Notes: generated by a model not told the origin, from the sequence alone. Counted from the stretch's first letter, positions 33,995-43,309 are shown. The stretch is 64,000 bases of DNA from Palsa-504 sp963756575 (GCA_963756575.1 CAVWOM010000007.1:271492-335491), one strand, 5' to 3'. Program-made: numbers and translations.

Positions 33995-35461
33995 TCAGGT
34001 GGTCTCCTCCAGCGCGTCCAGGTGCACCAGGCCGACGTCGGCGACCCGCTGGGGGTTGGTCCGGTACAGGTAGATCATGTAGATCACGCCGAGGACCATG
34101 AAGCCGGCCACCCCGGGCCCCATGTAGGACAGCGGCGGGGCCAGCTCGCTGACGAAGGAGAACACCTTGATGCCCGCCGCGGTCAGCCAGGCCGGGACGA
34201 ACGCGGCGATGCCCAGCACCGGGATCACCAGGTGCGACAGCCAGTTGAAGCCCGAGCCGCGGCGGGCGAAGAAGCCGATGCAGGCGGCGTTCATCAAGAT
34301 GTAGATGGCCACCAGCGTGATCACCAGGCCGGTGCCCACCATCGCGAAGGCCACGGTGGGGTCGTAGGCCAGGCCTAGCCCGAGCGTCACCGCGACGGTG
34401 ATGACGAAGGCGACCAGGACGCTGTTGACCGGGGACCGGTGCCGCGGGCTGACGATCGCGAGGAACCGGGGGAACGCCCCGATCCGTCCCATCGCGTACG
34501 CGGTCCTGCTCGACACGTTCACCCCGGCGTTGGCGTTCGCGATGGTGGAGTTCACGATGGCCAGGAACACGAAGAACCAGAACAGCCCGTAGAGCGCGCG
34601 GGCCAGTCCCTCCCAGGACGCGTTGCCGGTCTCGGTCGCGAAGGCGGTGAAGCCCTTCGGGCCGTAGGCCACGTCGACCGCGTAGGTCGTGAACACGTAC
34701 AGGGCGCCGATCAGCAGCGTGGCCAGCAGCACCGCGCGCCTGATGGTGCGACGCGGGTCCCTGGCCTCCTCGGCCAGCGGCGCGGCGCCCTCGAAGCCGC
34801 CGAAGGCGAGCAGCGTGAACACCGAGCCGCCGATCACGCCGCTCAGCCCGGTGGGGGAGTCGTGCGTGGTGAAGACCTGCCCGGTGTTGTGGCCGCCCGC
34901 ATGCACCACGAAGAACACCGCCAGCACCAGGAATACCGCGATCTCGGAGATGCCGAGGATGGTGCCGAGCCGGGCCGAGGCCCGGACGCCGAAGTAGCCG
35001 GCCGCGAGCACGATCACCGCGCCGGCCAGCGACCACGGCCACCACAGGCTGGCCGGGTACCCGTGGAACTCCGAGTTGATCGTGGCGGCCGTCGTGAACC
35101 CGAGCTGCAGCAGCACCAGCGGCGGGATCAGCCAGCCGACCAGGACGTAGCCCCAGGCGACGAGGAAGCCCGCGGACGGGTGCAGCCCGCGGGCCGCGTA
35201 GGTGGCCAGCGATCCCGCGGCGGGCAGCTCGCGGGCCAGCAGGCCGATGCACCACGCGCAGAGCAGGCACGCCACCAGGGCGAAGATGACCGAGAGCGGC
35301 AGCGCCCCGCCGGCTAGCCCGGCCCCGGCCGGGATGGACGCCGCGATGGCGGCGGCGGGAGCCATGTCGGTGATCGACTGGAACAGCACTTCCCGCAGGC
35401 CGATCGCGTCACGACGCAGGCCGGGCGAGGATCCGGAAACGGTTTTCTCTGGAGCCGCCAT
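33995..35461 (-). CDS. APC-superfamily amino-acid permease
   Basis: A 488-residue permease with twelve or more hydrophobic segments. The consensus start LREVLFQSITDMAPAAAIAA and GVIGGSVFTLLAFGGFEGAA (unwound helix 6-like motif) fit APC-family amino-acid or polyamine transporters. The C-terminal cytoplasmic tail ends in HLDALEETT. Start ATG 35461. The next gene downstream is on the other strand across a strong terminator; upstream is the PAP2 gene ending 4 bp away. Confidence 0.88.
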   Translation of the reverse strand: MAAPEKTVSGSSPGLRRDAIGLREVLFQSITDMAPAAAIAASIPAGAGLAGGALPLSVIFALVACLLCAWCIGLLARELPAAGSLATYAARGLHPSAGFLVAWGYVLVGWLIPPLVLLQLGFTTAATINSEFHGYPASLWWPWSLAGAVIVLAAGYFGVRASARLGTILGISEIAVFLVLAVFFVVHAGGHNTGQVFTTHDSPTGLSGVIGGSVFTLLAFGGFEGAAPLAEEARDPRRTIRRAVLLATLLIGALYVFTTYAVDVAYGPKGFTAFATETGNASWEGLARALYGLFWFFVFLAIVNSTIANANAGVNVSSRTAYAMGRIGAFPRFLAIVSPRHRSPVNSVLVAFVITVAVTLGLGLAYDPTVAFAMVGTGLVITLVAIYILMNAACIGFFARRGSGFNWLSHLVIPVLGIAAFVPAWLTAAGIKVFSFVSELAPPLSYMGPGVAGFMVLGVIYMIYLYRTNPQRVADVGLVHLDALEETT

Positions 35462-35465
35462 GGCG

Positions 35466-36362
35466 TCATGATCGCATGGACATTTCCCCGCGCACAGGCT
35501 TGACCTGGGGCCCTTTAGAAGCTTTACCAGAACGTAGCCCGCGCACCGTCCGCTGCCCCATCAGGACCAAGGCCACCAGCAGCGCGGCGGCGATCCCGTC
35601 CAGCCAGAAGTGATTGGCTGTCACCACGACAACGAGGAGCGTAATCACCGGGTAGGCCGCGGCCAGCCAGCGCCACCGGCGGCGCGACACGGTAATGACC
35701 GCGATGGCCACGATCAGTGCCCACCCCACGTGCACCGACGGCATGGCCGAGAACTCGTCCGCGTCGAAGCCGCCGCTCCAGGAGTAGACCGACTGGCCGT
35801 AGCGCACCGCCGTGTCGACCATGTCCGCCATCGGCAGCAGCCGCGGCGGCGCCACCGGGATCAGCTGGATGAGCAGGCTGGCCCCGGTGAACAGGGCCAC
35901 GGTGGTCCTGACGCGCGGGTAAGACTCCCGGTGCCGGGCGTAGAGCCAGATCAGGCAGGCACCCAGAAGCGGGAAGTGCAAGACGTCGTAGTACAGGTTG
36001 CACGCCTGGATCAGCAGCGGATGGGACAGCAGGGGATGCTGCACGGCGGTCTCGCTGGGCAGGTGACCGAAGCGCTCGGCCTGCCACAGCCAGCGGGCCC
36101 GGGGGATCGCCCCCGAGGTGCCCATCACGGTGAACGAGCCGGCGAACTGCCACAGCGCGTACAGGCCGAACAGCAGGCCGGCCTCCCAGGCCACGCCACC
36201 CCACAGCGTCCAGGCCCGCCCGTCCCCGTCCGGGCGCGCGGCCAGGCGGAACGCCCTGATCGCGGCCGCCGCGAGGATCAGGACGCCGGCCGCCGCCAGG
36301 GCATACTGCCACGACAGCATCAGATGCGGCACGACCGAGCCCCCGAATCGCCAACCGATCAC
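35466..36362 (-). CDS. PAP2-family membrane phosphatase (inositolphosphotransferase-like)
   Basis: A 298-residue integral membrane protein with six or more helices. The lipid-phosphatase motifs are SAMPSVHVGWAL (conserved His) and TANHFWLDGIAA (catalytic His and Asp). Related actinobacterial proteins act on phosphatidylinositol-type or polyprenyl phosphates. A basic C-terminus follows. The GTG start at 36362 gives a complete first helix. It ends 4 bp before the permease gene on the same strand. Confidence 0.82.
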   Translation of the reverse strand: MIGWRFGGSVVPHLMLSWQYALAAAGVLILAAAAIRAFRLAARPDGDGRAWTLWGGVAWEAGLLFGLYALWQFAGSFTVMGTSGAIPRARWLWQAERFGHLPSETAVQHPLLSHPLLIQACNLYYDVLHFPLLGACLIWLYARHRESYPRVRTTVALFTGASLLIQLIPVAPPRLLPMADMVDTAVRYGQSVYSWSGGFDADEFSAMPSVHVGWALIVAIAVITVSRRRWRWLAAAYPVITLLVVVVTANHFWLDGIAAALLVALVLMGQRTVRGLRSGKASKGPQVKPVRGEMSMRS

Positions 36363-36424
36363 CCGGAAGAAATCCCAGGACGATCATACGTAATCGGGAG
36401 GTACCCTCCGCTTCGCCCCCGCGC

Positions 36425-36447
36425 CACCCGGCGTTAAACGCCGGGTG
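36425..36447. terminator. GC-rich hairpin downstream of the FHA gene
   Basis: CACCCGGCGT (36425-36434) pairs perfectly with ACGCCGGGTG (36438-36447) across a TAA loop. It lies 75 bp past the FHA stop codon on the minus strand and before the PAP2 gene, so it probably ends FHA transcription. There is no T tract, as is common in actinomycetes. Confidence 0.7.
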
Positions 36448-36521
36448 AAATGAAGGGCGCAGCCCTCCCCAGGGGGTACGGGGGTCACCGGAGGTATCCC
36501 CCGGGGGATATAGAGAGAGAG

Positions 36522-37140
36522 TTATCTCATGTTGTTGCGGCTGAGGCCGGAGGGGTCGGGCTCGCCCTGCGGCAGCGACACGTTGCCGGTCACGTCCGCG
36601 GCCAGCCGCACCCGGTCCCCGTCGACCAGCCGGACCTCCGTGCCGGGCAGCACCCGGTCGTCGTTGACGTAGGTGCCGTTGGTGGAGCCCTCGTCCCTGA
36701 TGGTGGCGTGCCCCACGTCGTCCACCTGGACCGTGGCGTGCCGCCGGGACACGTTGTCGAAGCGCGCGAAGGCCGCCGCCACGAGCGACTCGGCCGGATC
36801 GCGGCCGAGCATCACCGAGGTGCCCGCCGGGATGTCCACGTTGCCGGTGGGGAAAGTAATGCGCATGACCACCGGTGAGATGCGGCGGCGCCGGCCGGTG
36901 GGCAACGGGGTCCCGCAGGTGGCGCAGAACCACGTCGGCCGCGTCGGCGACGCCGGATCCGCAATTCGGGCAGAAGGATCCCGGCTCTGATCCGGGCGCG
37001 ATGAAGCGCTGCGAGATGGTCGGCGTCAGCACGTCGTCGTCGGGTCCGGGGCTGTGCGGCAGGTTCGCGCCGCACCGGAAGCAGATCAGATCCTCCGGCT
37101 GGACCTTGACGCCGCAATCGGGGCAGCTCAGGCTGGCCAT
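36522..37140 (-). pseudogene. Zinc-ribbon/FHA-domain protein interrupted by a frameshift
   Basis: Two overlapping frames make one protein. The first (ATG 37140) reads SLSCPDCGVKVQPEDLICFR, then SFCPNCGSGVADAADV. The second, from about 36930, reads WFCATCGTPLPTGRRRRISP and an FHA domain with VMLGRDPAESLV, VSRRHATVQV and STNGTYVNDD. Inserting one base near 36931 joins CPNCG and CATCG as a single zinc ribbon. FHA domains bind phosphothreonine, so this would be a phospho-signalling adaptor. As read, the FHA part could be made only from a downstream start near 36905. Confidence 0.75.
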
Positions 37141-37510
37141 GTTCTCGCTCTCATGTTGGGTAGTCAACCCCCGCTAGACTACCGCCGCGGGAGCGGATTC
37201 GCAGCGGGAGATATTACTCGGTTATCCCCGCTGTGCGAAGGCGTTCTCATGGTCAGTTGCCAGCTCGTGCCGGAGCGGCAAGTCCTGGGAGCGGCAAGAC
37301 CTGCGGGACTCCGTGGCGCAGTTCGTCCGCTCGATCGTCGCCCCGGTCATCGGCGGCCACTACGAGCGCGGCCTCGACGTGCGGGCGGCCCGGGTATCGA
37401 GTTCTGCCACAGTGCGTGCAGACTGTCACAGTGCGTGCGGATATGTCACCGTCGGTCTCATTTGCGGGAGAACCCTTGGCGCAAACCGGAACGGAGTACG
37501 ATATCCGCAC
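37141..37510. other. 370-bp upstream region of the first binding-protein gene
   Basis: No gene is supported. A plus-strand frame entering the binding-protein gene is open, but its codons before 37511 encode Arg/Gly-rich sequence without a signal peptide. A direct repeat at 37408-37438 is the main landmark. A GGAG near 37495 is the nearest ribosome-binding-like element, rather far from the ATG at 37511. Confidence 0.5.
37408..37438 (+). promoter_or_regulatory. 12-bp direct repeats upstream of the binding-protein gene
   Basis: CACAGTGCGTGC at 37408-37419 is repeated at 37427-37438, 19 bp apart (about two helical turns), 73 bp before the ATG. The spacing suits a dimeric activator or repressor; the GntR protein at 44896 is one candidate. 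Confidence 0.45.
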
Positions 37511-38815
37511 ATGAGCTCCCGGAGATTCCGCCGGCCCCGCACTCGCGCGACGGTCGCGGTAACCGCTGTCCTGGCGGTGGTTTCTACGATGGCGGCGTGT
37601 TCGTCCGTGCAGCCCGGAGCCGCGGCGAGTACGACGCTCAAGGTCGCGACATTTAACCCGTTCTCCGGTCAGGACATGGCGTTCGGGCCGGAGGCGCTGG
37701 CGGGCTGCCAGGCGGCGGCGGCCGAGATCAACGCGGCCGGCGGCGTGCTGACCCACAAGCTGGCCTGCAATAGCGTGGACACGCACGGCGACCCGACCAA
37801 CGCGGTCACCGGCGGGGCGAACATGCTGGTGACCACGCAGCATATGTTCGGCGTGCTGGGCCCGAGCTCGGATGAGGCGGACGCGACCGCCCCGCTGATC
37901 AACGCGGCCCAGATCCCGATGTTCGCCGACACCGGCGAGTCGTCGTTCGACCACAACAAGCTGCCGTATTTCTGGCGCATGGTCGCCGCTGACGACGTGC
38001 GGAGCTACGCGATGGCGCTGTACGCCAAGCAGAAGGGCTATCTCCGGGCCGCGGCGGTGTTCGGCAGCGACCCCGGCGGGCAGGCCGGTGTGCCGGCGCT
38101 GCTGAGGGGCTACAGCGAGCTGGGCGGGCATATGGTCCTCGACCAGAAGATTACGCTGGGCCAGAGCTCCTATCAGCAGCAGGTCCAGCAGCTCATCGCG
38201 GCGAAGCCGCAGGTCATCTTTACCGAAACCTCGCCGCAGAGCAACGCGATCTACCTGGCCGAGCTGCAGCAGCTGGGCCACCTGATCCCGGTAATCGGCA
38301 CCGACGCGACGATCCAGCCGGCCTGGTATACCGCCATGGCCGGGGCGATTGGCAAGCCGGCGCTGAGCCAGTACTTCTTGGCCGAGCAGCCCTACGCCCC
38401 GCCGTCGGGGGCCGCGTGGCAGTTGTTTAACAAGAACCTGCTGGCCTCGGCCACGGTGCCCAAGCCGGCGCAGTGGAGCACCGACTCGTACACGATGACG
38501 GACTACGACTCGGTCATCGTCATGGCGCTGGCGGCGACCGCGGCGAAGAACACCGACCCGGCCGTATGGAATGCGGACATCCCGGCGGTCACCACGGCCT
38601 CTAAGGGAGCGATGGTGGTGCATACGTACGCGGCCGGCGTCGCGGCCCTCCGCGACGGCAAGAAGATCGATTACGTCGGTGCGGCAGGCATCATCGCCTT
38701 CAACCAGTGGCACAACTCGGGCGGCGCCTTCCAGATCGACTCCTACCAGCCGAACGGGAACCTCAGCCTAGTGAGCTCGATCACGGCCGCCCAGCTCGCG
38801 CCCCTCATCAAGTAA
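37511..38815 (+). CDS. Liv-type ABC transporter substrate-binding lipoprotein, copy 1
   Basis: A 434-residue type I periplasmic-binding-fold protein (branched-chain amino-acid/amide group). A basic N-terminus and hydrophobic helix end in the lipobox STMAAC, with lipidated Cys30. The mature part has ATFNPFSGQDMAFGPE, GGVLTHKLAC, GVLGPSSDEADATAPL and the C-terminal FNQWHNSGGAFQ. It should bind a small amino-acid- or amide-like solute outside the membrane for the LivHMGF system downstream. It is closely related to the copy at 40100 and is followed by its own terminator, so it may be expressed separately. Confidence 0.88.
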   Translation: MSSRRFRRPRTRATVAVTAVLAVVSTMAACSSVQPGAAASTTLKVATFNPFSGQDMAFGPEALAGCQAAAAEINAAGGVLTHKLACNSVDTHGDPTNAVTGGANMLVTTQHMFGVLGPSSDEADATAPLINAAQIPMFADTGESSFDHNKLPYFWRMVAADDVRSYAMALYAKQKGYLRAAAVFGSDPGGQAGVPALLRGYSELGGHMVLDQKITLGQSSYQQQVQQLIAAKPQVIFTETSPQSNAIYLAELQQLGHLIPVIGTDATIQPAWYTAMAGAIGKPALSQYFLAEQPYAPPSGAAWQLFNKNLLASATVPKPAQWSTDSYTMTDYDSVIVMALAATAAKNTDPAVWNADIPAVTTASKGAMVVHTYAAGVAALRDGKKIDYVGAAGIIAFNQWHNSGGAFQIDSYQPNGNLSLVSSITAAQLAPLIK

Positions 38816-38822
38816 GCGCCCG

Positions 38823-38853
38823 TGTCCGGGCCCCGGCGCACGGGGCCTGGACA
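38823..38853. terminator. Hairpin terminator after binding-protein copy 1
   Basis: TGTCCGGGCCCCG (38823-38835) pairs with CGGGGCCTGGACA (38841-38853), with one G-U pair in RNA and a GCGCA loop, beginning eight bases after the stop at 38815. It separates this gene from the downstream operon. Confidence 0.75.
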
Positions 38854-38930
38854 TCTGGCCGAAGCCTGCCGGGCCCCGGAGGAAGTCGGCGCATGGCCCG
38901 CCGGCTCCGGATCCGGCTTGACCCTGGAGT

Positions 38931-38936
38931 TATATA
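38931..38936 (+). promoter_or_regulatory. Possible -10 element before the DUF1989 gene
   Basis: TATATA in an AT-rich patch about 20 bp before the ATG at 38955, in otherwise GC-rich DNA. There is no ribosome-binding site before the ATG, so a very short or absent leader is possible. A TTGACC occurs at 38918-38923, but its seven-base spacing is too short for a standard -35. Confidence 0.3.
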
Positions 38937-38954
38937 TGACGCACAATCCTCGCC

Positions 38955-39632
38955 ATGGGTGACGAAACGACTATGCGGGCCGGGCGGGCCGGGCCAGCGG
39001 CCGAAGCGCCGGGGCCTGATCTCGTGCGGCGGGAGATACTGATTCCCGGCGGCCACGGCGCGGCCTTTGCCGCCCGGGCGGGCCAGCTGGTGGAGATCAT
39101 TGACCTGGAGGGGCAGCAAGTCGCGGACTTCGTCGCGTTCGCGGAGCGCAACCGGACCGAGTGGCTGTCCACCACCCATACCCGGTCCGCGCTGCTGCGG
39201 CTGACCGCCGTCGTCGGGGACCGCCTGGAGAGCAACTGGCGGAACCCGATGTTCGAGATCATCCGCGATGACGTAGGAAGGAACGATATCATCACGTCGA
39301 TGTGCGACGACCGTCGCTACCGGCTCGACTACCAGGTCGAGGGCCATCGCAGCTGCCGGACGAATTTCGCCGAGGCGCTGGAGCCTTGGGGGATCGCCGA
39401 GTGGCAGATCCCCGACCCGTTCAACTTCTTCCAGAACGCCCCTGTTCACCCCGACCGGACGTTCGGCAACGAGATCCCCACCGGGAAGGCCGGCGACAAG
39501 CTGGTGCTGCGGACGCTGATGGATTCGATCGTCTCGGTCTCCGCCTGCCCGCAGGACCTCAATCCGTGCAACGGGTTCCACCCGAGCCCGCTCATGATCC
39601 GCATCCTCGAGCCGGCGGGAGATCCCTCATGA
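38955..39632 (+). CDS. DUF1989 (urea-carboxylase-associated family) protein
   Basis: A 225-residue DUF1989 protein: IPGGHGAAFAARAGQLVEII, EGQQVADFVAF, ACPQDLNPCNGFHPSPL and conserved cysteines in CDDRRYR and NPCNGF. Family members were long annotated as urea-carboxylase-associated, and some act in carboxyguanidine deimination, a metal-dependent C-N cleavage. The link to a Liv transporter, RidA and GntR suggests a role in using a small nitrogen compound. The substrate is unproven. It overlaps ridA by ATGA (39629-39632). Confidence 0.85.
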   Translation: MGDETTMRAGRAGPAAEAPGPDLVRREILIPGGHGAAFAARAGQLVEIIDLEGQQVADFVAFAERNRTEWLSTTHTRSALLRLTAVVGDRLESNWRNPMFEIIRDDVGRNDIITSMCDDRRYRLDYQVEGHRSCRTNFAEALEPWGIAEWQIPDPFNFFQNAPVHPDRTFGNEIPTGKAGDKLVLRTLMDSIVSVSACPQDLNPCNGFHPSPLMIRILEPAGDPS

Positions 39633-40024
39633 GGCGGATCCGGCTGGCCGGGCAGCTGGCGGAGCCCATCGGCCACTACACAGACGGGGTCGAGGCGGGC
39701 GGGTTCCTCTACGTCTCGGGCATGCTGCCGGTCGACGCCAACGGAGACCTCGTGGGCGCCGGCAACGTGGTCAGGCAGACGGAACAGTCGCTTGACAACA
39801 TAGGTGAGGTCTTGCGTGCCGCCGCTGCCACATTCGACGACGTCGTGCGGCTCGGTGTGTACGTGCTGAACATGGCCGACCGGCCAGCCGTCACCACGGT
39901 GCGCCGCCGCTACTTCGGCGACGCTCGGCCGGCCAGCACGCTGGTGGAGGTCAGCGCGCTCGCCCTCCCCGAGGCACTGATAGAGATCGAGGCCGTCGCG
40001 CTGCTGCCCCGCCGGGACGCCTGA
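39629..40024 (+). CDS. ridA: RidA-family protein (enamine/imine deaminase)
   Basis: A 131-residue YjgF/RidA protein. It contains FLYVSGMLPVDANGDL, TEQSLDNIGEVLRAA, VYVLNMADRP and the conserved arginine in ARPASTLVEVSAL, which contacts the substrate carboxylate in deaminase members. RidA proteins hydrolyse reactive enamines or imines to 2-oxo acids and ammonia. Translationally coupled to the DUF1989 gene, so it probably handles a product of that step. Confidence 0.9.
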   Translation: MRRIRLAGQLAEPIGHYTDGVEAGGFLYVSGMLPVDANGDLVGAGNVVRQTEQSLDNIGEVLRAAAATFDDVVRLGVYVLNMADRPAVTTVRRRYFGDARPASTLVEVSALALPEALIEIEAVALLPRRDA

Positions 40025-40099
40025 CCATCTTGACCATCCTGACCGCGCTGCCGTGCTGGCGGCTCACCACCGAAGAGCTCACCACCGAAGAGGAGCGTA

Positions 40100-41389
40100 A
40101 TGAGACTCGCCGTGACAGCGCTGGCAGCGGCGCTCGTACTCGTGTCCGCCGCCTGCAGTTCCGCGAGCGGCGGGAGCAGTTCCCCGGGCGGTAGCCCCTC
40201 GGGGGCGAAGCTGGTGGTAGGGGAATTCAACCCGTTCTCCGGGCCGGACGCGGCCTTCGGGCCGGAAATGGTCGGCGGCTGCATCCCCGCGATCCGGCTG
40301 ATCAACGCAGGCGGCGGGGTGCTCGGCCATCAGCTGAGCTGCGTCCAGGAGGACACCCGGGGCGATCCCGCCGACGCGGTGCCGGCCGCGCAGAAGATGA
40401 TGGCGACCGAGACATCGCTAGTCGGCGTGCTCGGTCCCAGCTCCGACGAAGCGCTGGCCACTGCCCCGCTGCTGAACAACGGCCACGTGCCGATGTTCGG
40501 CGACACCGGCCAGGCCGCCTTTGATCACACGACCGACGCCTACTTCTACCGGATCACGCCGGCCGACGACGTCAAGGGCTACGCGATGGCGCTCTGGGCG
40601 CATCAAGCAGGTTATAAGCGCGCGGCCGCGGTATTCGGCAACGACGCAGGCGCGCAGTCGAACGTGCCGACGCTGGTCCATGCCTTCACCCAGCTCGGCG
40701 GGACCGTCGTCTACAACAAGCCCTTCGCGCTCGACCAGAGCTCTTATCGCAGCGAGGTCGAAAGTATCCTCGCCGCCAAGCCCCAGGTGATCTTCACCGA
40801 GGTGGACCCGCAGACCGGGGCGACCTTCCTGTCCGAGCTGCAGCAGCTGCACGGGCTGATGCCGGTGGTGGGGACCGACGTGACCCTGCAAGCACCGTGG
40901 CTCAAGGCTGTCACCGGCTCGATCGGCGCGGGGGCCATGGCCAAGTACTACGAGGGGATGCAGCCGTACGCGCCGCCGAGCGGCCCGGCCTGGCAGACCT
41001 TCAACAAGGCCCTGCTGGCCTCGGCGTCACAGGTGCCCAAGCCCAGCCAGTGGAGCACTGACCCGTACTCGATGACCGACTACAACGCCGTCAACGTCAT
41101 GGCGCTCGCGATGCTCGCGGCCAAAAGCACCAGCCCGGCGGTCTTCAACCAGGACGTCTTGACGGTCACCAAGCCGGCGCCCGGCAAGACGGTCGTGACG
41201 AGCTTCGCCGCCGGGAAGGCCGCGCTGGCAGCGGGCAAGCAGATCCAGTACGTGGGCGCGGGCGGCCCCATCGTGTTCAACCAGTGGCACAACTCGACCG
41301 GAGCGTTCGAGGCCGCGAAGGACGTCAACGGGAATCCCGTGCTGGTCGGCTCGGTATCGGCGGCTCAGATAGCGGCGATCAGCCGGTGA
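40100..41389 (+). CDS. Liv-type ABC transporter substrate-binding lipoprotein, copy 2
   Basis: A 429-residue paralogue of the protein at 37511, with lipobox VSAAC (Cys19) followed by a Ser/Gly-rich linker. It shares FNPFSGPDAAFGPE, GVLGPSSDEALATAPL, NVMALAMLAAK and a C-terminal FNQWHNSTGAFEA with copy 1. Only the N-terminus and spacing differ. ATG 40100 follows GAGGAG. Two binding proteins with one permease set suggest related solutes sharing one channel. It lies 75 bp downstream of ridA and 37 bp before livH. Confidence 0.9.
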   Translation: MRLAVTALAAALVLVSAACSSASGGSSSPGGSPSGAKLVVGEFNPFSGPDAAFGPEMVGGCIPAIRLINAGGGVLGHQLSCVQEDTRGDPADAVPAAQKMMATETSLVGVLGPSSDEALATAPLLNNGHVPMFGDTGQAAFDHTTDAYFYRITPADDVKGYAMALWAHQAGYKRAAAVFGNDAGAQSNVPTLVHAFTQLGGTVVYNKPFALDQSSYRSEVESILAAKPQVIFTEVDPQTGATFLSELQQLHGLMPVVGTDVTLQAPWLKAVTGSIGAGAMAKYYEGMQPYAPPSGPAWQTFNKALLASASQVPKPSQWSTDPYSMTDYNAVNVMALAMLAAKSTSPAVFNQDVLTVTKPAPGKTVVTSFAAGKAALAAGKQIQYVGAGGPIVFNQWHNSTGAFEAAKDVNGNPVLVGSVSAAQIAAISR

Positions 41390-41426
41390 CTTGGGGCATG
41401 AGGGCCGATAGCAGCAGGCGACGGCC

Positions 41427-42314
41427 GTGAACACGATCGTTCCCGCGCTCGGGTTCGGCCTCGTCACCGCCTCCATCTTGGCGGTGGCCGGTGTCGGCTT
41501 CACCCTTCAGTTCGGGGTGACCAACATCCTCAACCTCGCCTACGGCGACATCATGACGGCCGCCGCGTTCGTCGCCTACCTCGTCACCAGGGCCGGCCTC
41601 AGCGTGTGGCTGGCCCTGGTGGCGGGCGCGGCGTTCGGATCCGTGTTCTCCGTGCTGTTGAACCGGGGCCTCTACACCCCGTTCGTCGGGCGCGGTACGC
41701 GGCTGTTCGGCATGATCATCGTGACCATCGCGGTCAGCCTCATCGTGCAGAACGGCCTGCTCGCCATCTTCGGCGCCAACTTCTTCAGCCTGAAGGTGCC
41801 CCGCCCCTCGTCGGTGCACATCATCGGGATGACGTTCACCACCGACCAGCTCGCCATCATCGCCATCGCGGTCGTCGCCATGCTCCTCATCCACCTGCTG
41901 CTCCGCTACACCAAGCTGGGCAAGGCGATGCGCGCCACCGCCGCCGACCCCGATCTCGCCCGCAACTGCGGGATCGCCACCGACCGGGTGATCGACCTGG
42001 CCTGGGCCATCTCGGGCGCGCTGTGCGGCCTGGCCGGCGTCATCCTGGTGCTGAACGTGACCGCGTTCACCGACACGACCGGCTCGCAGTTCCTGATCCC
42101 GGTCGTGGCCGTCGCGGTGCTCGGCGGGATCGGCCAGCCCTACGGGGCCATGCTGGGCGCCCTGGTCATCGGGATCGCCACTGAGGTGACGGCGGCCGTC
42201 TTCGACCCCGAGTACAAGGACGTCGTCGCCTTCGTGATCCTGGTGATCGTGCTCCTGGCCCGGCCGCAGGGCATCCTGTCGGAGATCGCCACCCGCAAGG
42301 AGGTCGCGGCGTGA
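41427..42314 (+). CDS. livH: Branched-chain-type ABC permease LivH
   Basis: A 295-residue membrane permease with about eight helices. Motifs are LQFGVTNILNLAYGDIM near the N-terminus and GKAMRATAADPDLARNCGI, the cytoplasmic loop that contacts the ATPases. The start is GTG 41427. It overlaps livM by GTGA. With livM it forms the translocation pore for the solute captured by the lipoproteins. Confidence 0.92.
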   Translation: MNTIVPALGFGLVTASILAVAGVGFTLQFGVTNILNLAYGDIMTAAAFVAYLVTRAGLSVWLALVAGAAFGSVFSVLLNRGLYTPFVGRGTRLFGMIIVTIAVSLIVQNGLLAIFGANFFSLKVPRPSSVHIIGMTFTTDQLAIIAIAVVAMLLIHLLLRYTKLGKAMRATAADPDLARNCGIATDRVIDLAWAISGALCGLAGVILVLNVTAFTDTTGSQFLIPVVAVAVLGGIGQPYGAMLGALVIGIATEVTAAVFDPEYKDVVAFVILVIVLLARPQGILSEIATRKEVAA

Positions 42315-43309
42315 GCGTCGCCTGGCAGTTCTACATCTCGACGGTGCTGGTCTACCTCGGCGTCGACGTGATGGCGTGCTGGGGGCTCAACCTGCAGTTC
42401 GGCGTGGCCGGCCTGGTCAACTTCGCCTTCATCATCTTCCAGGCCGCGGGAGCCTATACCGCTGGAGTCCTCACCCTCGGTCCCGCCGCGCCCGCCAGCC
42501 AGGGCGGGTTCCAGCAGTACGTCGGCGGCGCGCACTGGCCCTTCCCGCTGCCGATCCTGGCGGCCGGCCTGGTCGGCGGCCTGCTCGCGGCGCTGGTCAG
42601 CGGAGTCACCGTCCGGCGGCTGCGCAGTGACTACGAGGCCATGGTCATGCTCGTGGTATCGCTGATCGCGACCAGCGTGGCCACCAACCAGATCGGGCTG
42701 GTGAACGGGCCGAACGGGCTGGCCCTGGTGCCCAAGCCCCTGGCCACGCTGGTCAACCTCTCGCCGATCGGCTACCAGTGGCTGTTCGTGGGCATTACGG
42801 CCGCGATCTGCGTGTGCGTGTACTGGCTCGTGCACATCGTGACGAGCTCGCCGCTCGGGCGCACGCTGCGCGCGGTCCGCGACAACGAGCAGGCGGCGGC
42901 GGCGCTGGGTAAGAACGTCACCGGGCTGCGGATGCTCGCGTTCATCCTGGGCGGCGTGATCGCCGGCATCAGCGGCGCCGTCCTCGTGGAGTTCATTTCC
43001 GCCTGGTCCCCCGGTTCGTGGCTGTACCCGGAAACGTTCGTTTACTTCACCGCCGTCATCGTGGGCGGGGCCGGTAACAACCTGGGCGTCACGGTCGGCG
43101 CGCTGCTCGTCCCCGTCGCCTTCCTCGAGGCCACCCGGTTCCTGCCGCAGTTCGGCCCGCCGGGGCTCATCGACGCCCTGCAGTGGATCGTCGTCGGTGC
43201 GCTCGCCCTTGTCTTCTTGTGGTTCTGGCCCCGTGGCGTGATTCCCGAGCGGCGCCGGCGCTTCCCGGCGGCGGCCAAGGACCAGGCGCTCGTAGGAACC
43301 CGGCAATGA
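42311..43309 (+). CDS. livM: Branched-chain-type ABC permease LivM
   Basis: A 332-residue permease with about ten hydrophobic helices and LGRTLRAVRDNEQAAAALGK, the ATPase-coupling loop. It carries the conserved LNLQFGVAGLVNFAFIIF stretch near the start. It overlaps livH upstream (GTGA) and livG downstream (ATGA), indicating coordinated synthesis. The C-terminus is basic and cytoplasmic. Confidence 0.92.
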   Translation: MSVAWQFYISTVLVYLGVDVMACWGLNLQFGVAGLVNFAFIIFQAAGAYTAGVLTLGPAAPASQGGFQQYVGGAHWPFPLPILAAGLVGGLLAALVSGVTVRRLRSDYEAMVMLVVSLIATSVATNQIGLVNGPNGLALVPKPLATLVNLSPIGYQWLFVGITAAICVCVYWLVHIVTSSPLGRTLRAVRDNEQAAAALGKNVTGLRMLAFILGGVIAGISGAVLVEFISAWSPGSWLYPETFVYFTAVIVGGAGNNLGVTVGALLVPVAFLEATRFLPQFGPPGLIDALQWIVVGALALVFLWFWPRGVIPERRRRFPAAAKDQALVGTRQ

